In this document: piece by piece, positions 8,677 to 16,517 of the stretch
Layout of the letters: each line of letters opens with the position of its first letter
How positions within the stretch are numbered: position 1 is the stretch's first letter
Assembly: GCA_964356415.1 (NCBI GenBank)
Contig: CAYHHK010000018.1
Coordinates: 1-44,751, forward strand
Length of the DNA: 44,751 nt
Direction of reading: 5' to 3'
Source: JAPLDB01 sp964356415
GTDB taxonomy: Bacteria; Bacteroidota; Bacteroidia; AKYH767-A; 2013-40CM-41-45
Notes under the pieces: generated by a model
Seen by the model: only the letters and a program-made list of their open reading frames with translations
Databases searched by the model: none
What the model was told of the DNA's origin: nothing
Made by a program: the position numbers and the translations under genes

Positions 8677-8695
8677 TCCCCCAAAATATGGGGGA
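8677..8695 (+). promoter_or_regulatory. Hairpin at the 5' end of the rplM leader
   Basis: TCCCCC-AAAATAT-GGGGGA forms a 6-bp stem with a 7-nt loop just after the -7 box. No T-tract suited to termination follows directly. It may stabilise the transcript 5' end or take part in r-protein autoregulation; this is inference. Confidence 0.5.
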
Positions 8696-8729
8696 TTTTA
8701 ATTGTAAAACCCTTTAAATCAGTAAAGAA

Positions 8730-9176
8730 GTGGAACTGAATAGTTATAAAACCGTGCATGCAAATGCAAAAACGGTGACGAAAAACTGGGTAATCATTGA
8801 TGCCAAAGACCAGATTCTGGGTCGTTTGTCATCAAATGTTGCTGTCATGTTGCGTGGTAAAAACAAAACGAACTACACACCACACGTTGACTGTGGTGAC
8901 AATGTGATCATAATCAACTGCGAGAAAGTAAAGCTCACAGGAAAGAAATGGAACATGAAAGAATATGTACGCTACACAGGTTATCCGGGCGGACAGCGTT
9001 TTTCTACTCCTACGCTGATGATGAAGAAAAAACCTGAATTCATGATCGAACATGCTGTGAGGATGATGTTGCCAAAAACCAAGCTTGGCGCAGAAATTTT
9101 CCGCAACCTTCATGTATATGCAGGAACTGAGCATCCACATGCAGCACAGAAACCAAAAGAAGTTAAATTCTCTTAA
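8730..9176 (+). CDS. rplM: 50S ribosomal protein L13 (uL13)
   Basis: The 148-aa protein matches L13 in length and motifs: WVIIDAKDQILGRLSS near the start, LRGKNKTNYTPHVDCGD, and MLPKTKLGAEIFRNLHVY near the end. The start codon is GTG at 8730; no ATG lies close enough to encode the conserved N-terminus. It is a large-subunit protein that binds 23S rRNA early in assembly. It is co-transcribed with rpsI, 15 bp downstream. Confidence 0.97.
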   Translation: MELNSYKTVHANAKTVTKNWVIIDAKDQILGRLSSNVAVMLRGKNKTNYTPHVDCGDNVIIINCEKVKLTGKKWNMKEYVRYTGYPGGQRFSTPTLMMKKKPEFMIEHAVRMMLPKTKLGAEIFRNLHVYAGTEHPHAAQKPKEVKFS

Positions 9177-9191
9177 TCAACAGATATCCGA

Positions 9192-9572
9192 ATGATTCAC
9201 GCTATCGGCAGAAGAAAAACAAGCATTGCCCGCATTTACATGGAGCCGGGTAAAGGCACCATCACAATTAATAAGAAGGATTACAAAGACTACTTCACAA
9301 CAGGTCCCCTTCAATACATTATTAATCAGGCACAGGAAACCATCAACCAGAAAGATGTTTACGATATCAACGTAAATGTTGAAGGCGGCGGTTACACCGG
9401 TCAGGCAGAAGCGATTCGTCTTGCCATTGCCCGCGCACTTGTTAAGGTTGATGAAAATAATAAATCTATGCTGAGAGCAAAAGGTCTGATGACCCGCGAT
9501 CCCCGCATGGTAGAGCGTAAAAAACCGGGACAGAAGAAAGCACGGAAACGCTTCCAGTTCTCTAAACGATAG
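9192..9572 (+). CDS. rpsI: 30S ribosomal protein S9 (uS9)
   Basis: The 126-aa protein has the S9 signatures: IGRRKTSIARIYMEPGKG at the N-terminus, GGGYTGQAEAIRLAIARAL in the middle, and the basic tail KARKRFQFSKR, whose last arginine reaches the P-site tRNA in known ribosomes. It lies 15 bp after rplM, the normal pairing. Confidence 0.97.
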   Translation: MIHAIGRRKTSIARIYMEPGKGTITINKKDYKDYFTTGPLQYIINQAQETINQKDVYDINVNVEGGGYTGQAEAIRLAIARALVKVDENNKSMLRAKGLMTRDPRMVERKKPGQKKARKRFQFSKR

Positions 9573-9681
9573 TACTAAATACGAATGTGTACGAATTTAC
9601 AAATGGGGCGTACGACATTCGTTTCAAATACCAGGTCCCTATTCGTATTTTGTAAATTAGTAAAAATTAGTAATCAGTAAT
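9573..9681. repeat. ATTCGT/ACGAAT-rich spacer between rpsI and rpsB
   Basis: The 109-bp spacer contains repeated tacgaat and attcgt words in both orientations (9580-9660), so the two sides can pair into a weak AT-rich stem. No gene and no clear TAnnTTTG promoter was found in it. Confidence 0.5.
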
Positions 9682-10536
9682 ATGTCAAGAGTATCTTACG
9701 ATCAGCTTCTCGAAGCAGGCGCCCACTTCGGTCACTTGAAGAGCAAATGGAATCCAAAAATGGCTCCGTATATTTTCATGGAAAGCCGCGGTATCCACAT
9801 TATTGACCTAAATAAAACTGTGGTGAAGCTGGATGAAGCTGCTGCAGGCCTCAAACAGATTGCAAAATCAGGACGCAAAATTCTTTTCGTTGCAACCAAG
9901 AAACAAGCAAAAGAAATCGTTTCCAATGCTGCCAAGAAAGTAGGAATGCCTTACATCACTGAAAGATGGCCGGGCGGAATGCTTACCAACTTCGCTACTG
10001 TGCGCAAGTCAGTGAAGAAAATGACAGGCTTCGATAAGATGGCTACAGATGGAACTTTTGAAAATATTTCGAAGAAAGAACGTTTACAGATCACACGTCA
10101 GAAAGCCAAGATGGAACATTTCCTCGGAAGCATCACTGACCTAACACGTCTTCCTGCTGCGATCTTCATCGTGGATATCATGAAGGAACACATTGCAGTT
10201 GCTGAAGCACAAAAACTGAATATACCTACATTCGCAATTACTGATACAAATACAGATCCTACGCAGGTTGACTTTGCAATTCCTGCAAATGATGATGCAA
10301 CCAAGAGCATCGGAATAATCGTTGACGTAATGATTGCGGCGATCGAAGAGGGTTTGGGCGAGCGCAAGATGGATAAAGAAGCAGAAGCCAAAGCTACTGA
10401 AGAAGAGGCAATGGAAGTAGCAAAACCGAAAGCTGTTTTAGATGAAGAAGAAGTGGCGGCTGTTACAGGCGTTGCAACTGAAACTCCTGCAACAGCAGCC
10501 GGTAAACGCCCGCGCAAAAAGAAAGTAACGGAATAA
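9682..10536 (+). CDS. rpsB: 30S ribosomal protein S2 (uS2)
   Basis: The 284-aa protein carries the S2 signatures: LLEAGAHFGHLKSKWNPKMAPYIF at the start and TERWPGGMLTNFATV near residue 95, followed by PAAIFIVDIMKEHIAVAEA and IPTFAITDTNTDP. The last 50 or so residues form an Ala/Glu/Lys-rich tail ending in RPRKKKVTE, longer than in E. coli S2 (241 aa) but a common type of extension. It sits upstream of tsf in the standard order. Confidence 0.97.
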   Translation: MSRVSYDQLLEAGAHFGHLKSKWNPKMAPYIFMESRGIHIIDLNKTVVKLDEAAAGLKQIAKSGRKILFVATKKQAKEIVSNAAKKVGMPYITERWPGGMLTNFATVRKSVKKMTGFDKMATDGTFENISKKERLQITRQKAKMEHFLGSITDLTRLPAAIFIVDIMKEHIAVAEAQKLNIPTFAITDTNTDPTQVDFAIPANDDATKSIGIIVDVMIAAIEEGLGERKMDKEAEAKATEEEAMEVAKPKAVLDEEEVAAVTGVATETPATAAGKRPRKKKVTE

Positions 10537-10707
10537 ATTGAAGAGAATTTCGAATTATTAATCCCGAAATTCGAAAAAAACTTCAATTCAAAATATTTAA
10601 TTTTCAAGATTAGGTATTCTTTCGAATTTCGATATTCTTTTTTCGAAATTATTCCATTCCAAAACTCAAGACGAATCCGGGATGCCAAATTAATTCAAAA
10701 TAATTCA
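10537..10707. repeat. TTCGAA-rich spacer between rpsB and tsf
   Basis: The 171-bp spacer is AT-rich and carries repeated words of the type gaattTCGAAttat, cccgaaattcgaaaaaa and ttcgaatttcgatattc. They are related to, but distinct from, the ATTCGT islands. They give several overlapping short inverted repeats. No gene is seen. Confidence 0.45.
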
Positions 10708-11544
10708 ATGACTACAATGACAATAAGTGCAAGTGACGTAAACAAACTGCGTCAGCAAACAGGTTCAGGAATGATGGATTGCAAGAAAGCCCTCATGGAA
10801 GCCAATGGCGACTTTGAAGCTGCAATTGACATCCTCCGCAAAAAAGGACAGAAGATCGCCGCAAACCGCCAGGACAGGGAAGCGAAAGAAGGATATGTAT
10901 TCGGTAAAACAACTGCTGACGGAAAACGTGCTGTTGCAGTAAGCGTATGTTGCGAAACAGATTTCGTGGCAAACAATGCTGACTTCATAAAATATGGCGA
11001 GTCTATTCTGGATCTTGCGATGGCAAGCAATCCTGTATCAATCGAAGACCTAAAAAAATTGAATCTCGGAACCATTACAGTTGAGCAGACATTGCTCGAC
11101 CAGATGGGAAAGATCGGAGAGAAAATTGATGTTGTGGATTACCAGAACCTCACTTCAGAAAAAGTAATCGTTTACAATCACCCCGGAAACAAGCTTACAG
11201 CAGTTGTTGCTTTCAACATGAATCCTGCAGGCATTGACGAAGCCGGAAGAAACGTAGCGATGCAGATTGCCGCAATGGCTCCTGTTGCCATCGACAAAGA
11301 TGATGTGGATGCAAAAATGATCGAGCGTGAAATCGAGATCGGAAAAGACCAGGCGCGTCAGGAAGGCAAGCCGGAGAATATGATTGAGAAAATTGCTTTG
11401 GGCAAACTCAACAAGTTCTACAATGAATACACTTTATTGAACCAGGTTTACATCAAGGACGAGAAGTTAACGGTGCGGCAGTATCTGGAGAGCATTGATA
11501 AAGGTTTGAAAATTGTGAGCTTCAAGAGGGTGAAACTAGGATAA
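10708..11544 (+). CDS. tsf: Translation elongation factor Ts
   Basis: The 278-aa protein has the EF-Ts N-terminal UBA-like module VNKLRQQTGSGMMDCKKALMEANGDFEAAID and the core motifs CCETDFVANNADF and NPAGIDEAGRNVAMQIAAM. It exchanges GDP for GTP on EF-Tu in the cytoplasm. A second ATG three codons in (10717) is an alternative start. It is the last gene of this housekeeping run; a terminator hairpin follows at 11593. Confidence 0.97.
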   Translation: MTTMTISASDVNKLRQQTGSGMMDCKKALMEANGDFEAAIDILRKKGQKIAANRQDREAKEGYVFGKTTADGKRAVAVSVCCETDFVANNADFIKYGESILDLAMASNPVSIEDLKKLNLGTITVEQTLLDQMGKIGEKIDVVDYQNLTSEKVIVYNHPGNKLTAVVAFNMNPAGIDEAGRNVAMQIAAMAPVAIDKDDVDAKMIEREIEIGKDQARQEGKPENMIEKIALGKLNKFYNEYTLLNQVYIKDEKLTVRQYLESIDKGLKIVSFKRVKLG

Positions 11545-11592
11545 TCTTCAATTGTACGAATAACGAATCGTTCGAATTTACGAATAACGAAT

Positions 11593-11622
11593 AGAGCAGC
11601 CGGAATTGGTTGCTCTTTTTTT
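11593..11622 (+). terminator. Rho-independent terminator after tsf (module copy 1)
   Basis: AGAGCAGCC (11593-11601) pairs with GGTTGCTCT (11608-11616) across the loop GGAATT, with one G-T pair, and a run of seven Ts follows. It lies about 50 bp after the tsf stop. Confidence 0.85.
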
Positions 11623-11735
11623 ATTCAGAAGTTTCTTAGCGGTTAATCTAAACGGAATTTGTGCGTGGGTCTCACTTTAGAGTAAAGAAGGTTGACCTCA
11701 CCAAAGTACGAATAGATACATACGAAAATACGAAT

Positions 11736-11761
11736 AGAGCAGCCGGAAATGGTTGCTCTTA
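11736..11761 (+). terminator. Terminator-like hairpin (module copy 2)
   Basis: AGAGCAGCC (11736-11744), loop GGAAAT, GGTTGCTCT (11751-11759). The sequence is nearly identical to the post-tsf terminator, including the preceding ACGAAT words, but the T-tract is broken (TTATTGTTT). Confidence 0.6.
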
Positions 11762-11785
11762 TTGTTTGCAACCTCCTCTGGTTGT

Positions 11786-11824
11786 AGTCATTGCGAAGGG
11801 AGCGAAGCGGACGAAGCAATCTCC
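11786..11824. repeat. Dispersed ATTGCGA...GAAGCAATCTC-type repeat
   Basis: The segment GTCATTGCGAAGGGAGCG followed by AAGCGGACGAAGCAATCTCC carries ATTGC and GCAAT at its ends. Related short repeats are scattered through intergenic DNA of many bacterial genomes. Only one copy was seen here. Confidence 0.6.
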
Positions 11825-11907
11825 TAAAAAAAGTAATGCGGCTTTTGGCTGCCATACAACCAACCAACTTTATTGGAATTCAGCGGGTCTCCCTTTAGGG
11901 CCGGGGT

Positions 11908-11941
11908 GAGCGGGGACAGCCAATGAGGTTGCTCTTTTTTT
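11908..11941 (+). terminator. Terminator-like hairpin (module copy 3, diverged)
   Basis: CAGCC (11917-11921) pairs with GGTTG (11927-11931) and the outer GAGC (11908-11911) can pair with GCTC (11931-11934) as an alternative. A run of seven Ts follows. The right half matches copies 1 and 2 exactly; the left arm has diverged. Confidence 0.55.
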
Positions 11942-11968
11942 ATTCCCCACTGTTTAGCGGAGGTGCAT

Positions 11969-11996
11969 TTGTGATCAAAATCATCCTGTATCTTTG
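11969..11996 (+). promoter_or_regulatory. Promoter of the toxin-antitoxin operon
   Basis: TTG (11969-11971), a 17-nt spacer and TATCTTTG (11989-11996) fit the Bacteroidota consensus. The ATG of the antitoxin lies 20 nt after the -7 box. Confidence 0.8.
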
Positions 11997-12016
11997 TTGC
12001 CATCAAAAATTAACCA

Positions 12017-12253
12017 ATGAGCTCTTCCGAATTAAAAACAGGCATAAACAACCTGCTAAAAAAAGTTAAGGATGAAAGGTTCCTTCGTACGATGTATGCT
12101 ATGGTCAGCGAATACACGGGAGCTAATGATTTTGAATTGACTACTTCTCAAAAGAAACTTTTGGATCAGAGAAAAAAAGCGCATCGTGAAGGGACTTCAA
12201 AATCTTACACTTCTAAACAAATGAAGCAACTTGTTTTAAAAGGTTTGAAATGA
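12017..12253 (+). CDS. Probable antitoxin of a ParE/RelE-type module
   Basis: The 78-aa protein is charged and mostly helical, with no signal peptide. It includes LTTSQKKLLDQRKKAHREG and ends SKQMKQLVLKGLK. It resembles short addiction-module antitoxins that neutralise a ParE/RelE toxin with a C-terminal segment. Its stop overlaps the toxin ATG by 4 bp (ATGA), the usual tight coupling. The antitoxin call rests mainly on the partner and the gene order. Confidence 0.75.
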   Translation: MSSSELKTGINNLLKKVKDERFLRTMYAMVSEYTGANDFELTTSQKKLLDQRKKAHREGTSKSYTSKQMKQLVLKGLK

Positions 12254-12540
12254 AACTTGTCGTAAAGGAAGAAGTTTACGATGACCTCCTTGAAATTGTA
12301 AAATGGTATGAGTTACAACTCCAGGGTTTAGGCAAGAGATTTTTGGATGAGTGGTACAATGAATTGGAATTGGTTGCCAAGACTCCATTTTCATATCAAA
12401 TCAAAAACAAAGAATTTCGAGAAGCTAGAATTAAAGGTTTTCCTTACCTCATCATTTTTGAAATTGATCCTGATGAGGTTGTGGTCTATGCGGTGATCCA
12501 CGCACGTCGCAATCCGCGAAAGAGGTACAAAAGAAAGTAA
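12250..12540 (+). CDS. ParE/RelE-superfamily toxin
   Basis: The 96-aa protein shows the RelE/ParE fold pattern: KEEVYDDLLEIVKWYE forms the first helix pair, LGKRFLDEWYNELELVAKTP the second, and FREARIKGFPYLIIFEID and VVVYAVIHARRNPRKRYKRK the beta strands. The YAVIHARRNP ending is typical of Bacteroidota ParE-like toxins. Whether it cuts mRNA (RelE) or poisons gyrase (ParE) cannot be told from sequence. It sits at the left edge of the accessory block between tsf and pyrH. Confidence 0.88.
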   Translation: MKLVVKEEVYDDLLEIVKWYELQLQGLGKRFLDEWYNELELVAKTPFSYQIKNKEFREARIKGFPYLIIFEIDPDEVVVYAVIHARRNPRKRYKRK

Positions 12541-12642
12541 AATGCATTTATTACCAATTCGCAACTCGTTCCAGATAGTTATCGGGATCGCCGGGGTAAT
12601 GTCATTCGCCACATAACTATTAGGCCGAAACAAAGACTTTTT

Positions 12643-12650
12643 TATCTTTG
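12643..12650 (+). promoter_or_regulatory. -7 box directly before the first array gene
   Basis: TATCTTTG ends 7 nt before the ATG at 12658, so the transcript would begin at or next to the start codon (leaderless or nearly so). A TTG at the -33 position is not evident here, but the related gene at 23594 has the same TATCTTTGGGG-GCCATG arrangement with a good TTG. Confidence 0.55.
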
Positions 12651-12657
12651 GGGTGCC

Positions 12658-14397
12658 ATGAAACATTTGCTCACCGTACTTTTTATTTTCAGTTCACTTT
12701 TTTCGCATGGGCAAAATCCATTGGTGAAGATGTGGGATAAGAGGTTTGGGGGGAATAGTGGCGATTCACTTTTCTGTTTTCAACAAACTTTTGATGGCGG
12801 CTACATTTTAGGGGGGAGTTCTACATCTGGTATTAGCGGAGATAAAACCCAAGCAACCTGGGGAGGCACTGATTACTGGATAGTTAAGATCGATTCGCTC
12901 GGGAACAAGCAATGGGACAAAAATTTTGGAGGAACGAATCATGATCAACTTTATTCCCTGGTGCAAACCAATGAAGGAGGTTATATTTTAGGAGGGTTTT
13001 CTAATTCGGGCATCGGTGGAGATAAGACGCAATCAGTTTGGGGGAGTTATGATTATTGGATTGTAAAAATTGATTCACTTGGTAACAAACAATGGGATAA
13101 AGATTTCGGAGGAACAGATATTGATTGGTTTCATTCTATAGAAGAAACTAAAGATAGAGGATTTATTCTGGGAGGATGGTCTTCCTCTGGCATCAACGGC
13201 GATAAAACACAACTTTGTTGGGGTCTTTATGATTACTGGATTGTAAAAATAGATTCACTCGGGAATAAGAAATGGGATAAAGATTTTGGTGGAACTGATT
13301 ATGATGAAGTAATTGGAAATGTTTCTCAAGTATCGGACGATGGATATATAGTTATGGGCACTTCATATTCAGATATTAGTGGTGATAAGACACAAAATAA
13401 CCTTGGTACAGAGCAATCCTGGGTGATAAAAATCGATTCTTTCGGCAATAAACAATGGGATAAGACACTTCTTACAAACTCAATTGCTGATGATGAAATA
13501 GGTTTAGCGATTCAGGCAAAAGACGGATGTTTTGTTATGGCAAACTTCACCGACGGAGGAATTGGTGGAGATAAAACAGAACCTGCATGGAATGGTAGTT
13601 ATGACTTCTGGATAATTAAGTTCTGTGACAGCACTATTCTTCAATCACTGTTTACTTCAACTCCCAACCTCTGCCCCGGGATCTGCACCGACTTCACAAA
13701 CCTTTCCTTCAATGCATCTAGTTATCAATGGAATTTCTTTGGCGCTTCTCCTGATACAAGCACAGCTATCAACCCCACCAACATCTGCTACGCCACCCCC
13801 GGCTCCTACGACGTCCAGCTCATCGCCTCCAATCCCGCCTCAGGCGGAAGCGATACTTTATTACTCACGAATTACATCACCGTTTATCCTTCTCCTCCAC
13901 CGCAATCCATCACCCAAAGCGGCGATACACTTTTCGCCATTGCTGGTTCGGCATCTTATCAATGGTACTTCAACACGAACCTCATCAACGGAGCAACGGA
14001 TTATTTTTATGTAGCGCCGGCCAGCGGAGATTATAATGTGGTTGCCACGGATGCGAATGGGTGCGAAGTGGAAGCAGCGGTGTTTAATGTAGTGGCATCG
14101 GTGAACACAAGTGAGGATCAGGAGATATTGATATTCCCGAACCCGGTGGGAGACAAATTCACAATTCAAAAGTCACATCCCGATAGATATCGGGACACAA
14201 GAGAAACAGCCACAGAAATTTCCATTTACAATTGTTTAGGAGAAGTTGTTTTGGCTGTTCCTTTGCAAACTTCAAACTGCTTATTGCGAACTTGCTCAAT
14301 CGATGCTCATTCATTATCTCCCGGATTATATTACCTCGAAATAAAAACTTCAGAAAAAACTTTCCGAAGCAAATTCTTGAAGTCTACCTACCGGTAG
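12658..14397 (+). CDS. T9SS cargo, type-A paralog 1 (60-aa repeat propeller-like + PKD + sorting domain)
   Basis: The 579-aa protein has a signal peptide (residues 1-19, ending SHGQ). Residues about 25-320 hold about five tandem 60-aa units of the form GGYILGG...SGIxGDKTQ...DYWIVKIDSLGNKQWDKDFGGT. A PKD-like module follows (CPGICTDFTNLSF to ITVYP), then an Ig-like block (SYQWYFNTNLINGATDYFYV) and a type A T9SS sorting domain beginning ILIFPNPVGDK. An in-frame palindrome (14178-14195) lies in the sorting-domain linker, and the stop codon lies inside another palindrome (CCTACCGGTAGG, 14387-14398), which changes the usual KFVK ending to KFLKSTYR. It should be exported and surface-attached or secreted; the repeat function is unknown. 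Confidence 0.88.
   Translation: MKHLLTVLFIFSSLFSHGQNPLVKMWDKRFGGNSGDSLFCFQQTFDGGYILGGSSTSGISGDKTQATWGGTDYWIVKIDSLGNKQWDKNFGGTNHDQLYSLVQTNEGGYILGGFSNSGIGGDKTQSVWGSYDYWIVKIDSLGNKQWDKDFGGTDIDWFHSIEETKDRGFILGGWSSSGINGDKTQLCWGLYDYWIVKIDSLGNKKWDKDFGGTDYDEVIGNVSQVSDDGYIVMGTSYSDISGDKTQNNLGTEQSWVIKIDSFGNKQWDKTLLTNSIADDEIGLAIQAKDGCFVMANFTDGGIGGDKTEPAWNGSYDFWIIKFCDSTILQSLFTSTPNLCPGICTDFTNLSFNASSYQWNFFGASPDTSTAINPTNICYATPGSYDVQLIASNPASGGSDTLLLTNYITVYPSPPPQSITQSGDTLFAIAGSASYQWYFNTNLINGATDYFYVAPASGDYNVVATDANGCEVEAAVFNVVASVNTSEDQEILIFPNPVGDKFTIQKSHPDRYRDTRETATEISIYNCLGEVVLAVPLQTSNCLLRTCSIDAHSLSPGLYYLEIKTSEKTFRSKFLKSTYR
14178..14195. repeat. In-frame palindromic element TCCCGATA-GA-TATCGGGA
   Basis: Eight-bp arms around a 2-nt centre. 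It encodes the residues around HPDRYRD in the sorting-domain linker of the first A gene. Compared with the A gene at 16514, which reads caaaagtcacaagtcac here, it is an insertion. The same core occurs between genes at 28005-28022. Confidence 0.85.
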
Positions 14398-14398
14398 G
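14387..14398. repeat. Palindrome CCTACCGGTAGG spanning a stop codon
   Basis: A perfect 12-bp palindrome whose TAG (14395-14397) is the stop of the first A gene. It gives that gene an atypical tail (STYR) and separates it from the next gene by 14 bp. Confidence 0.8.
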
Positions 14399-14411
14399 CA
14401 GGCAATATGTC

Positions 14412-16517
14412 ATGAAAAAATATTTGCTCCTCTTAATTGTTGCATTTTTTTGTTTTGAGACTTCCTTTGGTCAGGGAGGAATGTGGACTTGGATTAGCGG
14501 GGATAGTGCAGTTGGCCCCCTTGGTGTTTATGGTACGCAGGGAATACCATCTGTAAATAATCACCCACCTGGTGCTTATGAATTATGCGAATGGAAAGAC
14601 AAGCATGGTAATTTTTGGCTCTATGGAGGTACTTATCCAGATAACAGTGATCTCTGGAAGTATAATCCATTGACAAATGAATGGACATGGGTAAAGGGGA
14701 ATCAATTATCATTTCAGGCTGCTGTTTATGGGTCCAAGGGTATTTCAGATCCGGCTAACACTCCTGGGTATCTGTATTATGGCTGCGCATCATGGACTGA
14801 TACCAGTGGTAACCTGTGGTTATTTGGTGGACATCCGCCTACAAATGTTTTGTGGAAATATAATATTAGCTTAAACGAATGGACATGGGTGAATGGAGAT
14901 ACCATTGCGGGCGGAATAGCGTTACACGGTATACAAGGAATTCCCGCTCCATTAAATGTTCCTGGCTCAAGGGAAGAAGTGGCATCTAGTTGGACCGATT
15001 CATTAAATAACTTATGGTTGTTTGGTGGTCAAGGATTGGATGATGCAGGCAATATGGGAATGTTAAATGATCTGATGAAATATAACATTAGTAGTAATGA
15101 GTGGACATGGATGAGTGGTTCCAATCTTGTAAATAATCCAGGAAACTACGGTATTAAAGGAGTACCAAGTCCTTCAAATGCTCCAAGCTCCAGGCGCACT
15201 TATTCAAAATGGAAAGATACACAATCAAATTTATGGTTGTTCGGAGGAGGTGACGACAACGGAAATTTATATAATGATGCATGGAAGTATGACATGAGTC
15301 TGAATGAATGGACTTGGATGGCCGGCACAAGCTTGATCAATGATTCAGGCACTTATTTGAGTAATTGTTTTTATGCTCCGCAGAACACACCCTCTTGTCG
15401 GTGGGAACATCGTTCATCAGTCACAGATAATTGTGGAAGATTTTGGATGTATGGTGGTTTTGCAATTCATGGGAATTTAGTTCGATTGAGCGACTTGTCT
15501 ATTTTTGACCCTCAGCAATTAGAATGGAATTGGATTAGTGGAACTGTTGCAGTGAACCAACCTGGAAATTATGGCTCTTTGGGTATATCTTCCCCTTTCA
15601 ATAATCCTCCTTCACTTGGCGGTGCTGTTGCTTGGTGGGGCGATGATAATAAGTTTTATTTATTCGGAGGTTATCCAGAAACAGGTTATATTGGTCATGG
15701 TGCTCTTTGGGTATTTACTCCCGATTCAAGTTGTATTCAATCATGTAATAGTTCAATCCCCCTCGCTTCTTATCAATCTTTAGACGGACTACTCTGCCCC
15801 GGTACTTGTACCGATTTTATAAATCTCTCTTTTAATGCAACATCTTATCAATGGAATTTCTTTGGCGCCTCTCCTGATACAAGCACATCAGTAAACCCTC
15901 AAAGCATCTGCTACACAAATCCCGGCAGCTACGACGTTCAACTCATCGCCTCCAACGCCAACGGCAGCGATACTTTATTGCTCACCAATTACATCACAGT
16001 TTATCCCTCTCCCCCACCGCAATCCATCACCCAAAGTGGTGACACCCTTTTTGCAATTGCAGGATCCGCATCTTATCAATGGTACTTCAACACGAACCTC
16101 ATCAACGGAGCAACGGATTATTTTTATGTAGCGCAAGCAAGCGGGGATTACAATGTAGTGGCTACTGATACGAATGGATGCGAGGTGGAAGCGGCGGTGT
16201 TTAATGTAATAGCTGGCATTCCGTCGACAGTGGACAGTGGACCGTTGACCATCTTCCCGAATCCGGTTGAAGACAAAGTCAAAATTCAAATCCCGATACC
16301 AGCCCAACTTCCTCATTCTGGCGGGGCTATCGGAATAGAAGTTAAAAGTGAAACAACCGTAGAGATTTCAATTTATAATGTGATGGGTGAAAAAGTTTTT
16401 CTGGCCGTTGACAGTCGACTATTGACCGTTGACTGCAAACTTCTTCCTTCCGGATTGTATTTTATCGAAATCATTACAGCTGAAAAATTCTTCCGATGCA
16501 AATTTGTGAAACAATGA
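14412..16517 (+). CDS. T9SS cargo, type-B paralog 1 (kelch-like propeller + PKD + sorting domain)
   Basis: The frame is open from 14232, but the ATG at 14412 is chosen because it starts a good signal peptide (MKKYLLLLIVAFFCFETSFGQ) and does not overlap the previous gene. The 701-aa protein has about six kelch-like units with the signature WTWxxGxxxxxxxGxYGxxGxxxPxNxP...W.D..GNLWLFGG...DLWKY. A PKD-like module (CPGTCTDFINLSFNATSYQW), the same Ig-like block as its neighbours and a type A sorting domain (TIFPNPVEDKV) follow. The sorting linker includes an extended palindromic element (16291-16334) encoding IPIPAQLPHSGGAIG. The stop overlaps the next ATG (ATGA). The role is likely surface binding; the ligand is unknown. 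Confidence 0.87.
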   Translation: MKKYLLLLIVAFFCFETSFGQGGMWTWISGDSAVGPLGVYGTQGIPSVNNHPPGAYELCEWKDKHGNFWLYGGTYPDNSDLWKYNPLTNEWTWVKGNQLSFQAAVYGSKGISDPANTPGYLYYGCASWTDTSGNLWLFGGHPPTNVLWKYNISLNEWTWVNGDTIAGGIALHGIQGIPAPLNVPGSREEVASSWTDSLNNLWLFGGQGLDDAGNMGMLNDLMKYNISSNEWTWMSGSNLVNNPGNYGIKGVPSPSNAPSSRRTYSKWKDTQSNLWLFGGGDDNGNLYNDAWKYDMSLNEWTWMAGTSLINDSGTYLSNCFYAPQNTPSCRWEHRSSVTDNCGRFWMYGGFAIHGNLVRLSDLSIFDPQQLEWNWISGTVAVNQPGNYGSLGISSPFNNPPSLGGAVAWWGDDNKFYLFGGYPETGYIGHGALWVFTPDSSCIQSCNSSIPLASYQSLDGLLCPGTCTDFINLSFNATSYQWNFFGASPDTSTSVNPQSICYTNPGSYDVQLIASNANGSDTLLLTNYITVYPSPPPQSITQSGDTLFAIAGSASYQWYFNTNLINGATDYFYVAQASGDYNVVATDTNGCEVEAAVFNVIAGIPSTVDSGPLTIFPNPVEDKVKIQIPIPAQLPHSGGAIGIEVKSETTVEISIYNVMGEKVFLAVDSRLLTVDCKLLPSGLYFIEIITAEKFFRCKFVKQ
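16291..16334. repeat. Extended in-frame palindromic element
   Basis: TCCCGATA at the left and TATCGGA at the right enclose AGCCC...GGGGCT inner arms and a CTTCCTCATTCTGGC loop. It encodes the linker IPIPAQLPHSGGAIG. A near-identical element is in the C gene at 21758-21802. Confidence 0.8.

Larger units (their letters stand above)
11545..12016. other. 472-bp intergenic region with repeats and terminators
   Basis: No credible gene. The region contains an ATTCGT island, three copies of a GAGCAGCC...GGTTGCTC terminator-like module, one copy of an ATTGCGAAGGGAGCGAAG-type dispersed repeat and two related GGTCTC(A/C)CTTTAG(A/G)G segments (about 11668-11684 and 11884-11900). A promoter for the toxin-antitoxin pair closes it. 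It marks the left junction of the accessory block that follows tsf. Confidence 0.7.

Noticed and set aside
10098..10688. 196-codon minus-strand frame across rpsB
   Set aside because: It lies antisense to the conserved end of rpsB and the rpsB-tsf spacer; its Ser/Ala-rich translation is what antisense of an Ala/Glu/Lys-rich tail gives, and it has no recognisable domain.
11661..11909. 82-codon frame in the tsf-antitoxin spacer
   Set aside because: It is made of dispersed repeat and terminator sequence and has no plausible protein features.
12658..14000. Possible CRISPR or tandem DNA repeat in the A gene
   Set aside because: The about 180-bp periodicity reflects 60-aa protein repeats in one open frame.
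14232..14411. N-terminal extension of the first B gene
   Set aside because: It overlaps the sorting domain of the previous gene in another frame; the ATG at 14412 starts a proper signal peptide.
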